Shown here in pieces: positions 16,885 to 25,374 of a stretch of DNA of 64,000 bases. The notes beneath the pieces were generated by a model. It worked only from the letters and a program-made list of their open reading frames with translations. It ran no database searches and was not told the DNA's origin. Every line of letters begins with the position of its first letter. The stretch's first letter is position 1. This DNA is from Gordonia phthalatica (GTDB taxonomy: Bacteria; Actinomycetota; Actinomycetes; Mycobacteriales; Mycobacteriaceae). Where the stretch lies: assembly GCF_001305675.1 (NCBI RefSeq), contig NZ_CP011853.1, positions 744,001-808,000 on the forward strand, read 5' to 3'. The position numbers and the translations under genes were made by a program.

Positions 16885-16982
16885 GACATCCTTTCCCGCG
16901 TCCGACACGGGCGCTATGTCCACGCTACTACTGCGCGTCGTTGAGTCGCCGTGGTCCGGGGAGACGACAGCGGAGACGACAA

Positions 16983-17016
16983 GACCCCGGCCCGCCTCAA
17001 TTGGCAGACCGGGGCC
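16983..17016. terminator. Hairpin downstream of the sseC/cysA2 operon
   Basis: Arms 16983-16996 and 17003-17016 (GACCCCGGCCCGCC and GGCAGACCGGGGCC) pair over 14 positions, several as G-U pairs, around a 6-base loop. It lies 32 bases after the minus-strand stop at 17048. Confidence 0.6.
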
Positions 17017-17047
17017 CGTTCTCACCCGGAATCAACCGGGGGTGGTG

Positions 17048-17353
17048 CTACTTCGCGACGGTGACGTCCTGGTTGTGGACGCCGGGTCCCTCGGGGGAGA
17101 CCTGCACGTCACCGTTGCCCTGAGCGCTCAGCGCGCGGAGGGTCCAGGTGCCGGGAGCGGCGAAGAAACGGAAGTCGCCGGTGGCCGACGCGACGACCTC
17201 GGCGGTGAACTCGCCGGTGCCGTCGAGCAGACGCACGAACGCGCCGGCGACGGGGTTGCCCGAGCCGTCGAGAACCTGACCGGTCAGAACGGTCTCCTTC
17301 TCGGTGTCAACGCCTGCGGGAAGGGTCTGACCCTGCTTGGGGGCTGCGCACAT
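17048..17353 (-). CDS. sseC: DUF1416 protein, SseC-like
   Basis: A 101-residue protein with an early MCAAPKQGQTLPAGVDTEKE and a beta-sandwich pattern (LTGQVLDGSGNPVAGAFVRL, FRFFAAPGTWTLRALS). It matches the DUF1416 family found next to thiosulfate sulfurtransferase genes (Rv0814c/SseC2). The molecular role is unknown but the gene always travels with cysA2/sseA in mycobacteria and relatives. It starts 33 bases after the cysA2 stop and is surely in the same operon. Confidence 0.88.
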   Translation of the reverse strand: MCAAPKQGQTLPAGVDTEKETVLTGQVLDGSGNPVAGAFVRLLDGTGEFTAEVVASATGDFRFFAAPGTWTLRALSAQGNGDVQVSPEGPGVHNQDVTVAK

Positions 17354-17386
17354 GTCGTTAGTCCTCTCAGAGATCTAGGGAAGCGC

Positions 17387-18214
17387 TCAGCGCTCGATGG
17401 GGGCGCCGACGAGGGAGCCGTACTCGACCCAGCTGCCGTCGTAGTTCTTGACGTTCTTCTTGCCGAGCAGCTCCTGCAGCACGAACCAGGTGTGGCTCGA
17501 GCGCTCGCCGATGCGGCAGTACGCGATGGTCTCCTTGGAGTCGTCGAAGCCCTGCTCCGCGTACAGCGCGGTGAGTTCGTCGTCCGACTTGAAGGTGCCG
17601 TCCTCGTTGGCGGCCTTGGACCACGGGATGTTCAGTGCGCTCGGCACGTGGCCGCGGCCCTGAGCCTGCTCCTGCGGAAGGTGAGCCGGAGCGGCGATCT
17701 TGCCCGAGAACTCGTCGGGGCTGCGGACGTCGATCAGGTTCTTGGAACCGATGGAGTCGATGACCTCGTCGCGGAAGGCGCGGATCGAGTTGTCGGCGGC
17801 CTGCGCCTTGTAGGTGGTGGCCTCACGCTGCACGGCGTCGCCGTTCAGGGGGCGACCGTCGAGCTCCCACTTCTTGCGGCCGCCGTCGAGCAGGCGGACG
17901 TCCTTGTGGCCGTAGATCTTGAAGTACCAGTAGGCGTACGCGGCGAACCAGTTGTTGTTGCCGCCGTACAGAACGACGGTGTCGTCGTTCGAGACACCGC
18001 GCTCGCTCAGCAGCGCCGAGAACCGGTCGGCGTCGAGGAAGTCGCGACGCAGGCCGTCCTGCAGGTCCTTCTTCCAGTCGAGGCGGATGGCGCCCGGGAT
18101 GTGGTTGGTGTCGTAGATCGAGGTGTCCTCATCGACCTCGACGAACACGACGGAGTCGGTGTTGAGGTTCTCTTCAGCCCAGTCAGCGCTGACGAGCACA
18201 TCGGAGCGTGCCAT
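17387..18214 (-). CDS. cysA2: Thiosulfate sulfurtransferase (two rhodanese domains), CysA2/SseA-like
   Basis: A 275-residue tandem-rhodanese protein. The N-terminal domain (residues about 5-125) is non-catalytic; the C-terminal domain carries the active-site cysteine in AYCRIGERSSHTWFVL. The motif CRxGxRSS is the rhodanese loop. It transfers sulfur from thiosulfate to thiol acceptors and, in mycobacteria, is linked to sulfur assimilation. The ATG at 18214 follows GAAAGGAACC. Upstream is a Cys-containing leader peptide (18389-18469), which suggests attenuation-type control by cysteine supply. Confidence 0.92.
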   Translation of the reverse strand: MARSDVLVSADWAEENLNTDSVVFVEVDEDTSIYDTNHIPGAIRLDWKKDLQDGLRRDFLDADRFSALLSERGVSNDDTVVLYGGNNNWFAAYAYWYFKIYGHKDVRLLDGGRKKWELDGRPLNGDAVQREATTYKAQAADNSIRAFRDEVIDSIGSKNLIDVRSPDEFSGKIAAPAHLPQEQAQGRGHVPSALNIPWSKAANEDGTFKSDDELTALYAEQGFDDSKETIAYCRIGERSSHTWFVLQELLGKKNVKNYDGSWVEYGSLVGAPIER

Positions 18215-18388
18215 TTTCGGTTCCTTTCAAGAGATCGCCGCGCGGGCAGCGAAAGTCATTCGACTACAGAAGGGTTCTCGCGAACCTGCGAGAGAGGTTG
18301 AGTGCCCGGTGGTCGTACGTCTGCGACGGGACGATCGAGATGCCGCTGAGATCGTCAGCCACGCATCCCGGCGGATACGTTCACCGGT

Positions 18389-18469
18389 TTAGCGACAGCG
18401 TCCGGCGGCGACTCGACAGAGGTCGATCGCCAGTCGGCGTGTGAGCATCAGCTCACGTCGTTGCTGCAT
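18389..18469 (-). CDS. Cysteine-responsive leader peptide upstream of cysA2-sseC
   Basis: A 26-codon frame encoding MQQRRELMLTRRLAIDLCRV followed by AAGRCR, then TAA. The pattern R-R-L-A-x-D-L-C-R-V-A ending in Cys-Arg is that of the actinobacterial 'putative leader peptide' family. The mycobacterial members upstream of the cysA2/sseC locus attenuate the downstream operon in response to cysteine. Two Cys codons (TGT) lie in the last nine codons. The ATG is 7 bases after a -10-like TAGTGT, so translation is probably leaderless. Between its stop and cysA2 (174 bases) a hairpin CTCTCGC/GCGAGA near 18280-18297 could be part of the switch. Confidence 0.8.
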   Translation of the reverse strand: MQQRRELMLTRRLAIDLCRVAAGRCR

Positions 18470-18476
18470 GAAATCG

Positions 18477-18482
18477 ACACTA
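18477..18482 (-). promoter_or_regulatory. -10 element giving a leaderless transcript for the leader peptide
   Basis: TAGTGT on the minus strand (18482 to 18477) fits TANNNT. Seven bases separate it from the A of the leader-peptide ATG at 18469, so the start of transcription and translation should coincide. Confidence 0.55.
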
Positions 18483-18492
18483 CAACGAGAAT

Positions 18493-19407
18493 TCAGGGTC
18501 GGCCGGGGAGCGGTTTCGCGTAGTCGATCGGACGGACCGCGACCGGACCGGTCTCGCCGACGGCGACGAGGTCGCTTCCCCTGCTCAGGGCTTGTATAGC
18601 GGTGGCTCCCCAGGCCATCTGCATGCGGGGGAGGACGGCTGAGAAGGCTTTTAATACCGCTGAGCGAAACTCCGCGGGGACGTCCGCGGAGTAGTGCTCC
18701 TCAGGCCCGTCGTAGAACCCGGTGGCCTCCACATGCACGCGGCCGTCGACGACGAATACGCGAGCGCTGACGCTGACCTTGACCTTCGGCGCGGTGTACG
18801 CGGCGGCCGACGGCGGGTAGCCGTTCTGCGTCGCAGGCGAACCCGGCAGCGGGACGGTGCCGCTCAGCATGATGCCGTCTGTGCGCTCCAGCAGGCCGTC
18901 GCCCGGACCGCCGCCGCCAGCCTTGTCCTCGGGCGCGGGCGTGTTGATGTAGAGGTCGACGATGTTCATCAGCCGACCGAGCGTCGGCGAATCGATCCGC
19001 GTCTCCACCCGCATCGACGACGCCTGCAACACCGTCTCGGGGCCCACGGCGCCGGTGTTCCCGATCCGGGCGTCCTGCAGTCGGGCGTCGACCGTCGACC
19101 GGCACGGGTAGCTGCCCGAACAGCCCTCGATCGGAATGCCCTCGGCACTGATCAGGATGGAGTCGAACTCGCCGGAACTGCGGTGGGGCAGGAACGGGAA
19201 GCCGCTCATCAAGACGTCGGGCTCGAATTCGACGCCGGGTGAGGCCTGCACGGCCTGCGCCAATCGGTGCTCGGCGCGGGAGCCGGCGAAGTCGTCGACC
19301 ACCAGCGCCACCACCGCGGCGATCACGACGACGACAGCGATCCACGCGGCCGCGCGCAGGGCTCGGCGGGGCGCGGGCTTCGGGGTGTCGTCAGAGGTCG
19401 CGTGCAT
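18493..19407 (-). CDS. lmeA: LmeA-like DUF2993 mannan chain length control protein
   Basis: A 304-residue envelope protein with one N-terminal TM segment (ALRAAAWIAVVVVIAAVVAL, about residues 16-35) and an extracytoplasmic lipid-binding-type domain (DUF2993). Markers are GFPFLPHRSSGEFDSI, ISAEGIPIEG and a disulfide-capable pair of Cys in GCSGSYPC. The M. smegmatis homologue LmeA (MSMEG_5785, next to glnR-mshD) controls lipomannan elongation in the periplasm. The start is taken as the ATG at 19407. The reading frame runs far upstream, but that part overlaps the divergent glnR gene and its promoter. Confidence 0.85.
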   Translation of the reverse strand: MHATSDDTPKPAPRRALRAAAWIAVVVVIAAVVALVVDDFAGSRAEHRLAQAVQASPGVEFEPDVLMSGFPFLPHRSSGEFDSILISAEGIPIEGCSGSYPCRSTVDARLQDARIGNTGAVGPETVLQASSMRVETRIDSPTLGRLMNIVDLYINTPAPEDKAGGGGPGDGLLERTDGIMLSGTVPLPGSPATQNGYPPSAAAYTAPKVKVSVSARVFVVDGRVHVEATGFYDGPEEHYSADVPAEFRSAVLKAFSAVLPRMQMAWGATAIQALSRGSDLVAVGETGPVAVRPIDYAKPLPGRP

Positions 19408-19522
19408 CGGCGCTATTCTGTCATCTGACAACCGGGTGCTGCGACCAGCGTCGATCGACAGCCCACAACGCAGGGGCGTGGCAAGGACACGCCCCAAGGC
19501 CACGACGAGATCGGAGTGGTGT

Positions 19523-20263
19523 GTGGACCTGCTGCTGTTGACTGAAGAACCGACCGCCGATGTCGCCCTGGGATCCCTCTCCCTGCTGTCCCATCGGGTC
19601 GAGATCCTGCCCGCCGACACCTCTTCCCTGGTGCGGTTGGGGCAACCCGCCGTGATCCTGGTGGATGCGCGCGCCGACCTGGCCGCCGCGCGCACTTTCT
19701 GCCGCCTGGTCTCCGACACCGATACCGCGCCGGTCATCGCGATCGTCGGCGAGGGCGGACTGGTGGCGGTGAACGGGGACTGGGGGATCGATGACTTCGT
19801 CCTGCCCGGCACCGGTCCCGGCGAGCTGGACGCCCGCCTGCGGATGGCGGTGGCGCGCGTCGCCCTGCACGTGGATCAACCCGCTGACAAGGTGACGCTG
19901 GGCGAACTCGTCATCGACGAGTCCACGTACACCGCGCGCCTGCGCGGCCGGCCGATCGATCTGACCTACAAGGAGTTCGAACTCCTTAAGTTCCTGGCGC
20001 AGAACGCCGGCCGCGTCTACACCCGCGCGCAGCTCCTCCACGAGGTCTGGGGCTACGACTACTTCGGCGGCACCCGCACCGTCGACGTCCACGTCCGACG
20101 GCTCCGCGCCAAGCTCGGCAGCGACCACGAGTCGCTGATCGGGACGGTCCGCAACGTGGGCTACAAGGCCGTGAAGCCGCCGCGTCGTCCGGCCGGCGAC
20201 GGCGCTGCCGCCGAACCCGCGACCCGGAGCGCCGCGGCCGATACATTGGGAGACGATGAATGA
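19523..20263 (+). CDS. glnR: GlnR-family winged-helix regulator (orphan response regulator)
   Basis: A 246-residue OmpR-type protein. The N-terminal receiver-like domain has VILVDARADLAAARTFCRL (Asp in the phosphoacceptor position). The C-terminal DNA-binding domain reads LTYKEFELLKFLAQNAGRVY and TRTVDVHVRRLRAKLG. The GTG start at 19523 sits 6 bases after GGAG and aligns with Rv0818 (GlnR); the longer open frame upstream is not used. GlnR controls nitrogen-assimilation genes without a partner kinase, and the conserved Asp supports dimerisation rather than phosphorylation. It overlaps mshD by eight bases. Confidence 0.9.
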   Translation: MDLLLLTEEPTADVALGSLSLLSHRVEILPADTSSLVRLGQPAVILVDARADLAAARTFCRLVSDTDTAPVIAIVGEGGLVAVNGDWGIDDFVLPGTGPGELDARLRMAVARVALHVDQPADKVTLGELVIDESTYTARLRGRPIDLTYKEFELLKFLAQNAGRVYTRAQLLHEVWGYDYFGGTRTVDVHVRRLRAKLGSDHESLIGTVRNVGYKAVKPPRRPAGDGAAAEPATRSAAADTLGDDE

Positions 20264-21188
20264 GCAGACCTCCCTCCGTGTGATCACCGGCCCCCTCGAC
20301 GCGTCGGACGTGGCCGCGGCCCACAGTCTCTGCGAGCGCGCCGAACGGGTCGACGGCGTGCCGCCGCTCGCCGAACAGGCACGCCTGGCCATCGACGCCG
20401 GGAGCGGCGCCGACCTCCACCTCCGCAGCGAGCACGGCTACGCCAACGTGATCGCGGCGCGCGACGGGGGAGCGGCGATGGTCGAGGCCGTCGTGGACCC
20501 CGATCATCGCGGTCGCGGTGAAGGTCGTGCGCTGATCGACGCCGCGCTCACCGCCGCGCAGCAGGTGCCGGGATCGGAGGCTCCGCAGGTGTGGGCGCAC
20601 GGCGATCTCCCCGCGGCCGCCGCCGTCGCCGAGGCGCTGGGACTGGAACGCGCCCGCGAACTGCTGCAGCTCCGTCGCCCGGTGGCACAGTCGCTGCCCG
20701 ACCTTCCGCAGCGCGACGACGTGGTCCTCCGCACCTACGCGGGCTCGGCCGACGACGCCGAGATCCTGCGCGTCAACAACGACGCCTTCTCCTGGCATCC
20801 CGAGCAGGGCGGGTGGACGCTGCGAGACATCGCCGAGCGCACCGGATCGAACTGGTTCGACCCGGCCGGCCTGTTCCTCGCGTTCGACGCAGACGATCCC
20901 GACACACTCCTCGGCTTCCACTGGACCAAGATCCACCGCTTCGACACCGGTGCCGCGCCGCTCGGCGAGGTCTACATCGTCGGCGTCGACTCCGGGTCGC
21001 AGGGGCGCGGGCTCGGCGCACTCCTGGCGCTCGCCGGCCTGCACTACATGGCGCAGCTCCGCGTCGACGGTCGCACGCTCGACGAGGTGGAGCTGTACGT
21101 GGAGGGCGACAACACCGCGGCGCTGCACACGTACTCGAAGCTCGGTTTCACCCGCTACACGGCGGACATCGCGTACCGGCGTCAGTAG
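20256..21188 (+). CDS. mshD: Mycothiol synthase (tandem GNAT acetyltransferase)
   Basis: A 310-residue double-GNAT enzyme that acetylates Cys-GlcN-inositol, the last step of mycothiol synthesis. The N-terminal GNAT carries VVDPDHRGRGEGRALIDAAL; the C-terminal GNAT carries IVGVDSGSQGRGLGALLALA and the ending LHTYSKLGFTRYTADIAYR. FSWHPEQGGWT in the middle is an MshD signature. Presence of mshD is strong evidence for a mycothiol-producing actinobacterium. The ATG overlaps the end of glnR. A 13-bp hairpin follows the stop. Confidence 0.95.
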   Translation: MNEQTSLRVITGPLDASDVAAAHSLCERAERVDGVPPLAEQARLAIDAGSGADLHLRSEHGYANVIAARDGGAAMVEAVVDPDHRGRGEGRALIDAALTAAQQVPGSEAPQVWAHGDLPAAAAVAEALGLERARELLQLRRPVAQSLPDLPQRDDVVLRTYAGSADDAEILRVNNDAFSWHPEQGGWTLRDIAERTGSNWFDPAGLFLAFDADDPDTLLGFHWTKIHRFDTGAAPLGEVYIVGVDSGSQGRGLGALLALAGLHYMAQLRVDGRTLDEVELYVEGDNTAALHTYSKLGFTRYTADIAYRRQ

Positions 21189-21192
21189 CCCG

Positions 21193-21222
21193 CGGCCGAG
21201 CCGAAACCGTTCGGCTCGGCCG
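21193..21222 (+). terminator. Intrinsic terminator of glnR-mshD
   Basis: Perfect 13-base arms CGGCCGAGCCGAA / TTCGGCTCGGCCG around a 4-base loop, five bases after the mshD stop. No T-run follows. Confidence 0.75.
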
Positions 21223-21273
21223 AGTACTCGCCGCCGCGGCGATTCATCTGCGAGATCCCGCGGCGTCCATCAA

Positions 21274-21315
21274 CCGTTCATCTTCCCGTCCGGACTGTTA
21301 CCCGCGGGGTAACCC
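21274..21315 (+). promoter_or_regulatory. Candidate phosphate-control (PhoB/RegX3/PhoP-type) operator before pstS
   Basis: The stretch holds CCGTTCATCTT and TGTTACCCGCG in the same phase, about 22 bases apart, and a perfect inverted repeat GTTACCC-GCG-GGGTAAC at 21297-21313. Repeats spaced by about 11 bases with a GTT(A/C)A(C/T) core are typical of Pho boxes in actinobacteria. It lies 75-115 bases upstream of pstS. The regulator is inferred. Confidence 0.45.
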
Positions 21316-21390
21316 TTCGGTCGCCTTTCGCTAACCGGGTGTCGATAGCTTCGGCTCGTTACCTGATCAATCGAAAGGCGCCCGACTCCC

Positions 21391-22461
21391 ATGAGCGTGT
21401 CCCCGAAGCTCTTCCGCACCGCAGGTTCCGCAGCCGCGGGCCTGGCCGCAGTCTCCCTCGTCCTCACCGCTTGCGGTGGTGGCGGCGACGCAGCCGGCAC
21501 CATCACCGGCGAAGGCTCCACCGCCCAGCAGAAGGCCGTCGAGCAGTTCGCGAAGGTCCTGACCGACAACGACGGCGCGGTCCTCGATTACACCGGCTCC
21601 GGCTCCGGCGACGGCGTGAAGAAGTTCCTCGCGGGCGACGTCGACTTCGCCGGCTCGGACTCGCCGCTCAAGGAGAAGGAAGTCGCCGACGCCAAGACCC
21701 GCTGCGGCGGCAACGACGCATGGCACCTGCCGCTCGTCGCCGGCCCCGTCGCCGTCGCCTTCAACATCCCGGGTGTGGAGAAGCTGAACCTGGACGCCCC
21801 GGCCCTCGCGAAGATCTTCGACTCCAAGATCTCCAAGTGGGACGACGCCGCCATCAAGAAGCTGAACCCGGGCGCCAAGCTGCCGTCGACCGACATCGTT
21901 CCGGTGCACCGCAGCGACAGCTCCGGCACCACCGACAACTTCACGCGCTACCTGAACACCGCGGCTCCCACCGAGTGGCCGTACGAGCACTCCAAGGAGT
22001 GGACCGGCCACGGCGGTTCGGGTGCGTCCAAGTCGACCGGTGTCGGCGACACCGTGAAGAAGACCGAGGGCTCCATCACCTACGTCGAGTGGGGCTTCGC
22101 CACCGAGAACAACCTGAGCGTCGCCGCCCTCGACTTCGGCGCGGGCGCCACCGAGCTGACCGCCGCCACCGCGGGCAAGGCGCTCGACGCCGCCAAGTTC
22201 GTCAAGTCGGACAGCAAGGACCTCGTCGTCGACACCAAGGCGCTCTACAGCCTCAAGCAGGCCGGTGCGTACCCGCTGGTCCTGACGACCTACGAGATCG
22301 TCTGCTCCACCGGCTACCAGGACGCCGAGGTCTCGAAGAACCTGAAGGCCGCGTTCACCACCATTCTCGACAAGGGTCAGGACGGCCTCGACAAGCTCGG
22401 CTACGTGCCGCTGCCTGACGCCTTCAAGACCAAGCTGCGCGGAACGATCGACGCGCTGTGA
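21391..22461 (+). CDS. pstS: Phosphate ABC transporter substrate-binding lipoprotein
   Basis: A 356-residue lipoprotein. The signal peptide ends in the lipobox LVLTAC (Cys28), so it is anchored to the outer face of the membrane. The phosphate-binding motifs are GEGSTAQQ near the N-terminus, AGSDSPL, and HRSDSSGTTDNF (about 172-183). It captures inorganic phosphate and delivers it to PstCA. It is the first gene of pstSCAB, and its stop overlaps the pstC GTG start. Confidence 0.96.
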   Translation: MSVSPKLFRTAGSAAAGLAAVSLVLTACGGGGDAAGTITGEGSTAQQKAVEQFAKVLTDNDGAVLDYTGSGSGDGVKKFLAGDVDFAGSDSPLKEKEVADAKTRCGGNDAWHLPLVAGPVAVAFNIPGVEKLNLDAPALAKIFDSKISKWDDAAIKKLNPGAKLPSTDIVPVHRSDSSGTTDNFTRYLNTAAPTEWPYEHSKEWTGHGGSGASKSTGVGDTVKKTEGSITYVEWGFATENNLSVAALDFGAGATELTAATAGKALDAAKFVKSDSKDLVVDTKALYSLKQAGAYPLVLTTYEIVCSTGYQDAEVSKNLKAAFTTILDKGQDGLDKLGYVPLPDAFKTKLRGTIDAL

Positions 22462-23558
22462 CCCGCTCGGACACTCCCGTGAACCCTCGCACCAGACGTG
22501 ACGAGGACCCGGCCGTGTCCGAGACGCCGGTAGTCGACGCGGCCGCGTCGACGACGGCGACCAGTCAGCGAGGACCGGCAGCCGGGCCGGGCACGAGTGA
22601 TCGTGCCCGCTCGGCTGTTTCGCGTGTCGGGGACCGCGTCATGGGCACCCTCGCAACTGGCTCGGGCCTGCTGGTCTCGCTCGTCATCGGTCTGATCGCA
22701 CTGTTCCTGCTGATCCAGGCGGTGCCGGCGCTGGCGAAGAACACCGCCAACTTCTTCACGTACACCGGCAGCTGGGTGGTCTCGGGCACGCAGCTCGAGT
22801 TCGGCATCCCGCAGCAGTTCTATGCGACGGTGCTGGTCTCGGTGATCGCCTTGCTGATCGCGATGCCCGTCGCACTCGGCATCGCCCTGTTCGTCACCGA
22901 GTACGCACCCAAGCGCCTCGCGGCGCCGATCGCGTACGTGGTGGACCTGCTGGCCGCCGTGCCGTCGATCGTCTACGGCCTGTGGGGCATCCTGGTGCTG
23001 GGTCCGGCCATGGTCGGCGTCAACAACTGGCTCGTGGACAATCTCGGTTTCCTACCGTTCTTCAGCACGCCCGACAACGTGGCGAACATGTCGACCGGTG
23101 GCACTCTCTTGACCGCGGGCATCGTCCTCGCAGTCATGATCCTGCCGGTCATCACCGCCGTCACCCGCGAGGTCTTCGCGCAGACGCCGCGCGCCCACCG
23201 GGAGGCCGCGCTCGCGCTCGGCGCCACCCAGTGGGAAGTGGTGCGCTACGCGGTCCTGCCGTTCGGGTTCTCCGGCTACATCAGCGGTTCGATGCTCGGC
23301 CTCGGCCGCGCACTCGGTGAGACGATGGCGCTGCTGCTCATCATCTCCACCGTCGGGCCGATCAACTTCAACCTGATGGAGAGCGGCCAGACCTTCGCGA
23401 CCGTGATCGCGAACAACGCCGCCGAGTTCGACTCACCGCTCAAGACCGGTGCCTACATCTCGGCCGGCCTGGTGCTGTTCGCCCTCACCTTCCTCGTCAA
23501 CGCCGCGGCGCGCAGCGTGATCGCGCGTCGGGCCAAGTGGCGGGAGAGAAGACAGTGA
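22458..23558 (+). CDS. pstC: Phosphate ABC transporter permease PstC
   Basis: A 366-residue permease. The first 60 or so residues are polar and low-complexity; six TM helices follow. The inner-membrane EAA-type loop reads AHREAALALGATQWEVVRYA, the contact site for PstB. The GTG start at 22458 overlaps the pstS stop. An internal GTG at 22515 (product MSETPVVDAA) would remove 19 residues. The gene overlaps pstA in GTGA. Confidence 0.95.
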   Translation: MTRSDTPVNPRTRRDEDPAVSETPVVDAAASTTATSQRGPAAGPGTSDRARSAVSRVGDRVMGTLATGSGLLVSLVIGLIALFLLIQAVPALAKNTANFFTYTGSWVVSGTQLEFGIPQQFYATVLVSVIALLIAMPVALGIALFVTEYAPKRLAAPIAYVVDLLAAVPSIVYGLWGILVLGPAMVGVNNWLVDNLGFLPFFSTPDNVANMSTGGTLLTAGIVLAVMILPVITAVTREVFAQTPRAHREAALALGATQWEVVRYAVLPFGFSGYISGSMLGLGRALGETMALLLIISTVGPINFNLMESGQTFATVIANNAAEFDSPLKTGAYISAGLVLFALTFLVNAAARSVIARRAKWRERRQ

Positions 23559-24457
23559 CAACAACAGACATGGAACTGACAACCCTCTCGCCCCGCCGCA
23601 AGGTCACCGACAACGTGGTCCGCGGCGCGGTCACCGCGTCGGTGGCCCTCGCGATCCTGCCGCTCGGCTGGCTGGTCTACACCCTCGTCGCCCGCGGTAT
23701 CGGTCCGATCCTGAACCCCGACTGGTGGCTGCGGTCCGAGCGCTTCGGCGGTGCGGCCAACGCCATCGTCGGCACCCTGATGCAGACGGCCATCGCAGCC
23801 GCCGTGGCCATCCCGCTCGGTGTGCTCGTCGCCATCTACCTCGTCGAATACGCCGACACCAGCAGGCGTCGGGGCGAGCGGAGCGACGGGAGATTCACGC
23901 TCGTCCGCATCACCACGTTCATGGTGGACGTCCTCTCGGGCGTGCCGTCGATCGTCGCCGCACTGTTCATCTACGCGGTCTGGCGGACGACGCTCGACAT
24001 GCCGCGCTCCGGCTTCGCCGTCGCCCTGGCCCTGGTGCTCCTGATGGTGCCGCTGGTGGTGCGCGCCACCGAGGAGATGCTGAAGATCGTCCCGCAGGAT
24101 CTCCGCGAGGCGTCGTACGCCCTCGGCGTCCCGAAGTGGAAGACGATCGTCCGGATCGTCCTGCCGACCGCGATGTCGGGCATCATCACGGGCATCATGC
24201 TGGCCGTCGCCCGCGTGATGGGCGAGTCGGCGCCGGTTCTGATCCTGGTCGGTGCCAGCCGAGCGATGAACTACAACCCGTTCATCGGCAACCAGGAATC
24301 GCTGCCGCTGATGATGCTGCAGGAATACAACAAGGGGCCGGGCGGCTACGAGACCGTGTGGGGCGCCGCCCTGACCCTGGTGATCGCCGTCGCGATCGTG
24401 TACGTGCTCGCGCGGATCCTTTCCCGATTCACCGGGCCCCGAATGGAGAGAGACTAG
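23555..24457 (+). CDS. pstA: Phosphate ABC transporter permease PstA
   Basis: A 300-residue permease with six TM helices and the EAA loop LREASYALGVPKWKTIVRIV. The start is the GTG at 23555, which overlaps the pstC stop (GTGA); the frame extends 18 bases further into pstC. It pairs with PstC to form the membrane channel. pstB begins four bases after the stop. Confidence 0.94.
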   Translation: MTTTDMELTTLSPRRKVTDNVVRGAVTASVALAILPLGWLVYTLVARGIGPILNPDWWLRSERFGGAANAIVGTLMQTAIAAAVAIPLGVLVAIYLVEYADTSRRRGERSDGRFTLVRITTFMVDVLSGVPSIVAALFIYAVWRTTLDMPRSGFAVALALVLLMVPLVVRATEEMLKIVPQDLREASYALGVPKWKTIVRIVLPTAMSGIITGIMLAVARVMGESAPVLILVGASRAMNYNPFIGNQESLPLMMLQEYNKGPGGYETVWGAALTLVIAVAIVYVLARILSRFTGPRMERD

Positions 24458-24461
24458 AGCC

Positions 24462-25238
24462 ATGGCAAAGAGCCTGACCATTGAGGACCTGAACGTCTTC
24501 TACGGCGACTTCCACGCAGTCAAGGACGTGTCGCTGAAGATCGCACCGAAGTCGGTGACCGCGTTCATCGGCCCGTCCGGCTGCGGCAAGTCGACCGTTC
24601 TGCGCACCCTGAACCGCATGCACGAGGTGACGCCCGGCGCGTACACCACCGGCTCGGTGAAGCTCGACGGCCTCGACCTCTACGGCAAGAACGTCGACCC
24701 GGTCGGTGTTCGCACCACCGTCGGCATGGTGTTCCAGCGGGCCAATCCGTTCCCGACCATGTCGATCCGCGACAACGTGGTGGCCGGTCTGAAGCTGTCG
24801 GGCGTGCGCGACAAGGCCAAGCTCGACGAGGTGGCCGAGGCCAGCCTCCGCGGTGCCAACCTGTGGAACGAGGTCAAGGACCGTCTCGACAAGCCGGGCG
24901 GTGGCCTCTCCGGCGGCCAGCAGCAGCGACTGTGCATCGCCCGCGCGATCGCGGTCTCACCGCAGGTCCTCCTGATGGACGAGCCGTGCTCGGCGCTCGA
25001 TCCGATCTCGACGCTCGCCATCGAGGACCTGGTCGCCGAGCTGAAGAGCAGCTACACGATCGTCATCGTCACGCACAACATGCAGCAGGCGGCGCGCGTC
25101 AGCGACCAGACCGCCTTCTTCAACCTCTCCGCCGCGGGCAAGCCCGGCGAGCTGGTCGAGGTGGGCGCGACGTCCGACGTGTTCTCGAACCCTGTCCGCA
25201 AGGAGACCGAGGACTACATCTCGGGCCGTTTCGGCTGA
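24462..25238 (+). CDS. pstB: Phosphate ABC transporter ATPase PstB
   Basis: A 258-residue ATPase. Walker A is GPSGCGKST, the Q-loop region is FQRANPFPTMSIRDNV, the signature LSGGQQQRLCIARAI and Walker B VLLMDEPCSALDP. The FPTMSI and SDQTAFF motifs are specific for PstB. The homologue in M. tuberculosis at this position is PhoT (Rv0820). Two strong hairpins follow the stop. Confidence 0.96.
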   Translation: MAKSLTIEDLNVFYGDFHAVKDVSLKIAPKSVTAFIGPSGCGKSTVLRTLNRMHEVTPGAYTTGSVKLDGLDLYGKNVDPVGVRTTVGMVFQRANPFPTMSIRDNVVAGLKLSGVRDKAKLDEVAEASLRGANLWNEVKDRLDKPGGGLSGGQQQRLCIARAIAVSPQVLLMDEPCSALDPISTLAIEDLVAELKSSYTIVIVTHNMQQAARVSDQTAFFNLSAAGKPGELVEVGATSDVFSNPVRKETEDYISGRFG

Positions 25239-25244
25239 TCTGTC

Positions 25245-25268
25245 GGCGTCGCCACCTGTGGCGACGCC
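25245..25268 (+). terminator. First hairpin after pstB
   Basis: Perfect 10-base arms GGCGTCGCCA / TGGCGACGCC with loop CCTG, six bases after the pstB stop. Confidence 0.75.
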
Positions 25269-25271
25269 GTT

Positions 25272-25310
25272 GCAACCCCGGTCGTGCACGGCACGATCGG
25301 GGTTGCCTTT
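25272..25310 (+). terminator. Second hairpin after pstB, with T-tract
   Basis: Sixteen-base arms (GCAACCCCGGTCGTGC and GCACGATCGGGGTTGC, one G-U pair) around a 3-base loop, followed by CTTT. This is the clearest Rho-independent terminator in the window and closes pstSCAB. Confidence 0.85.
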
Positions 25311-25374
25311 ATGGTGGACGATGACTGACTGCGCGGACGACCGTTCGCGATCGATCGATTGACTTCGGGGTGAT

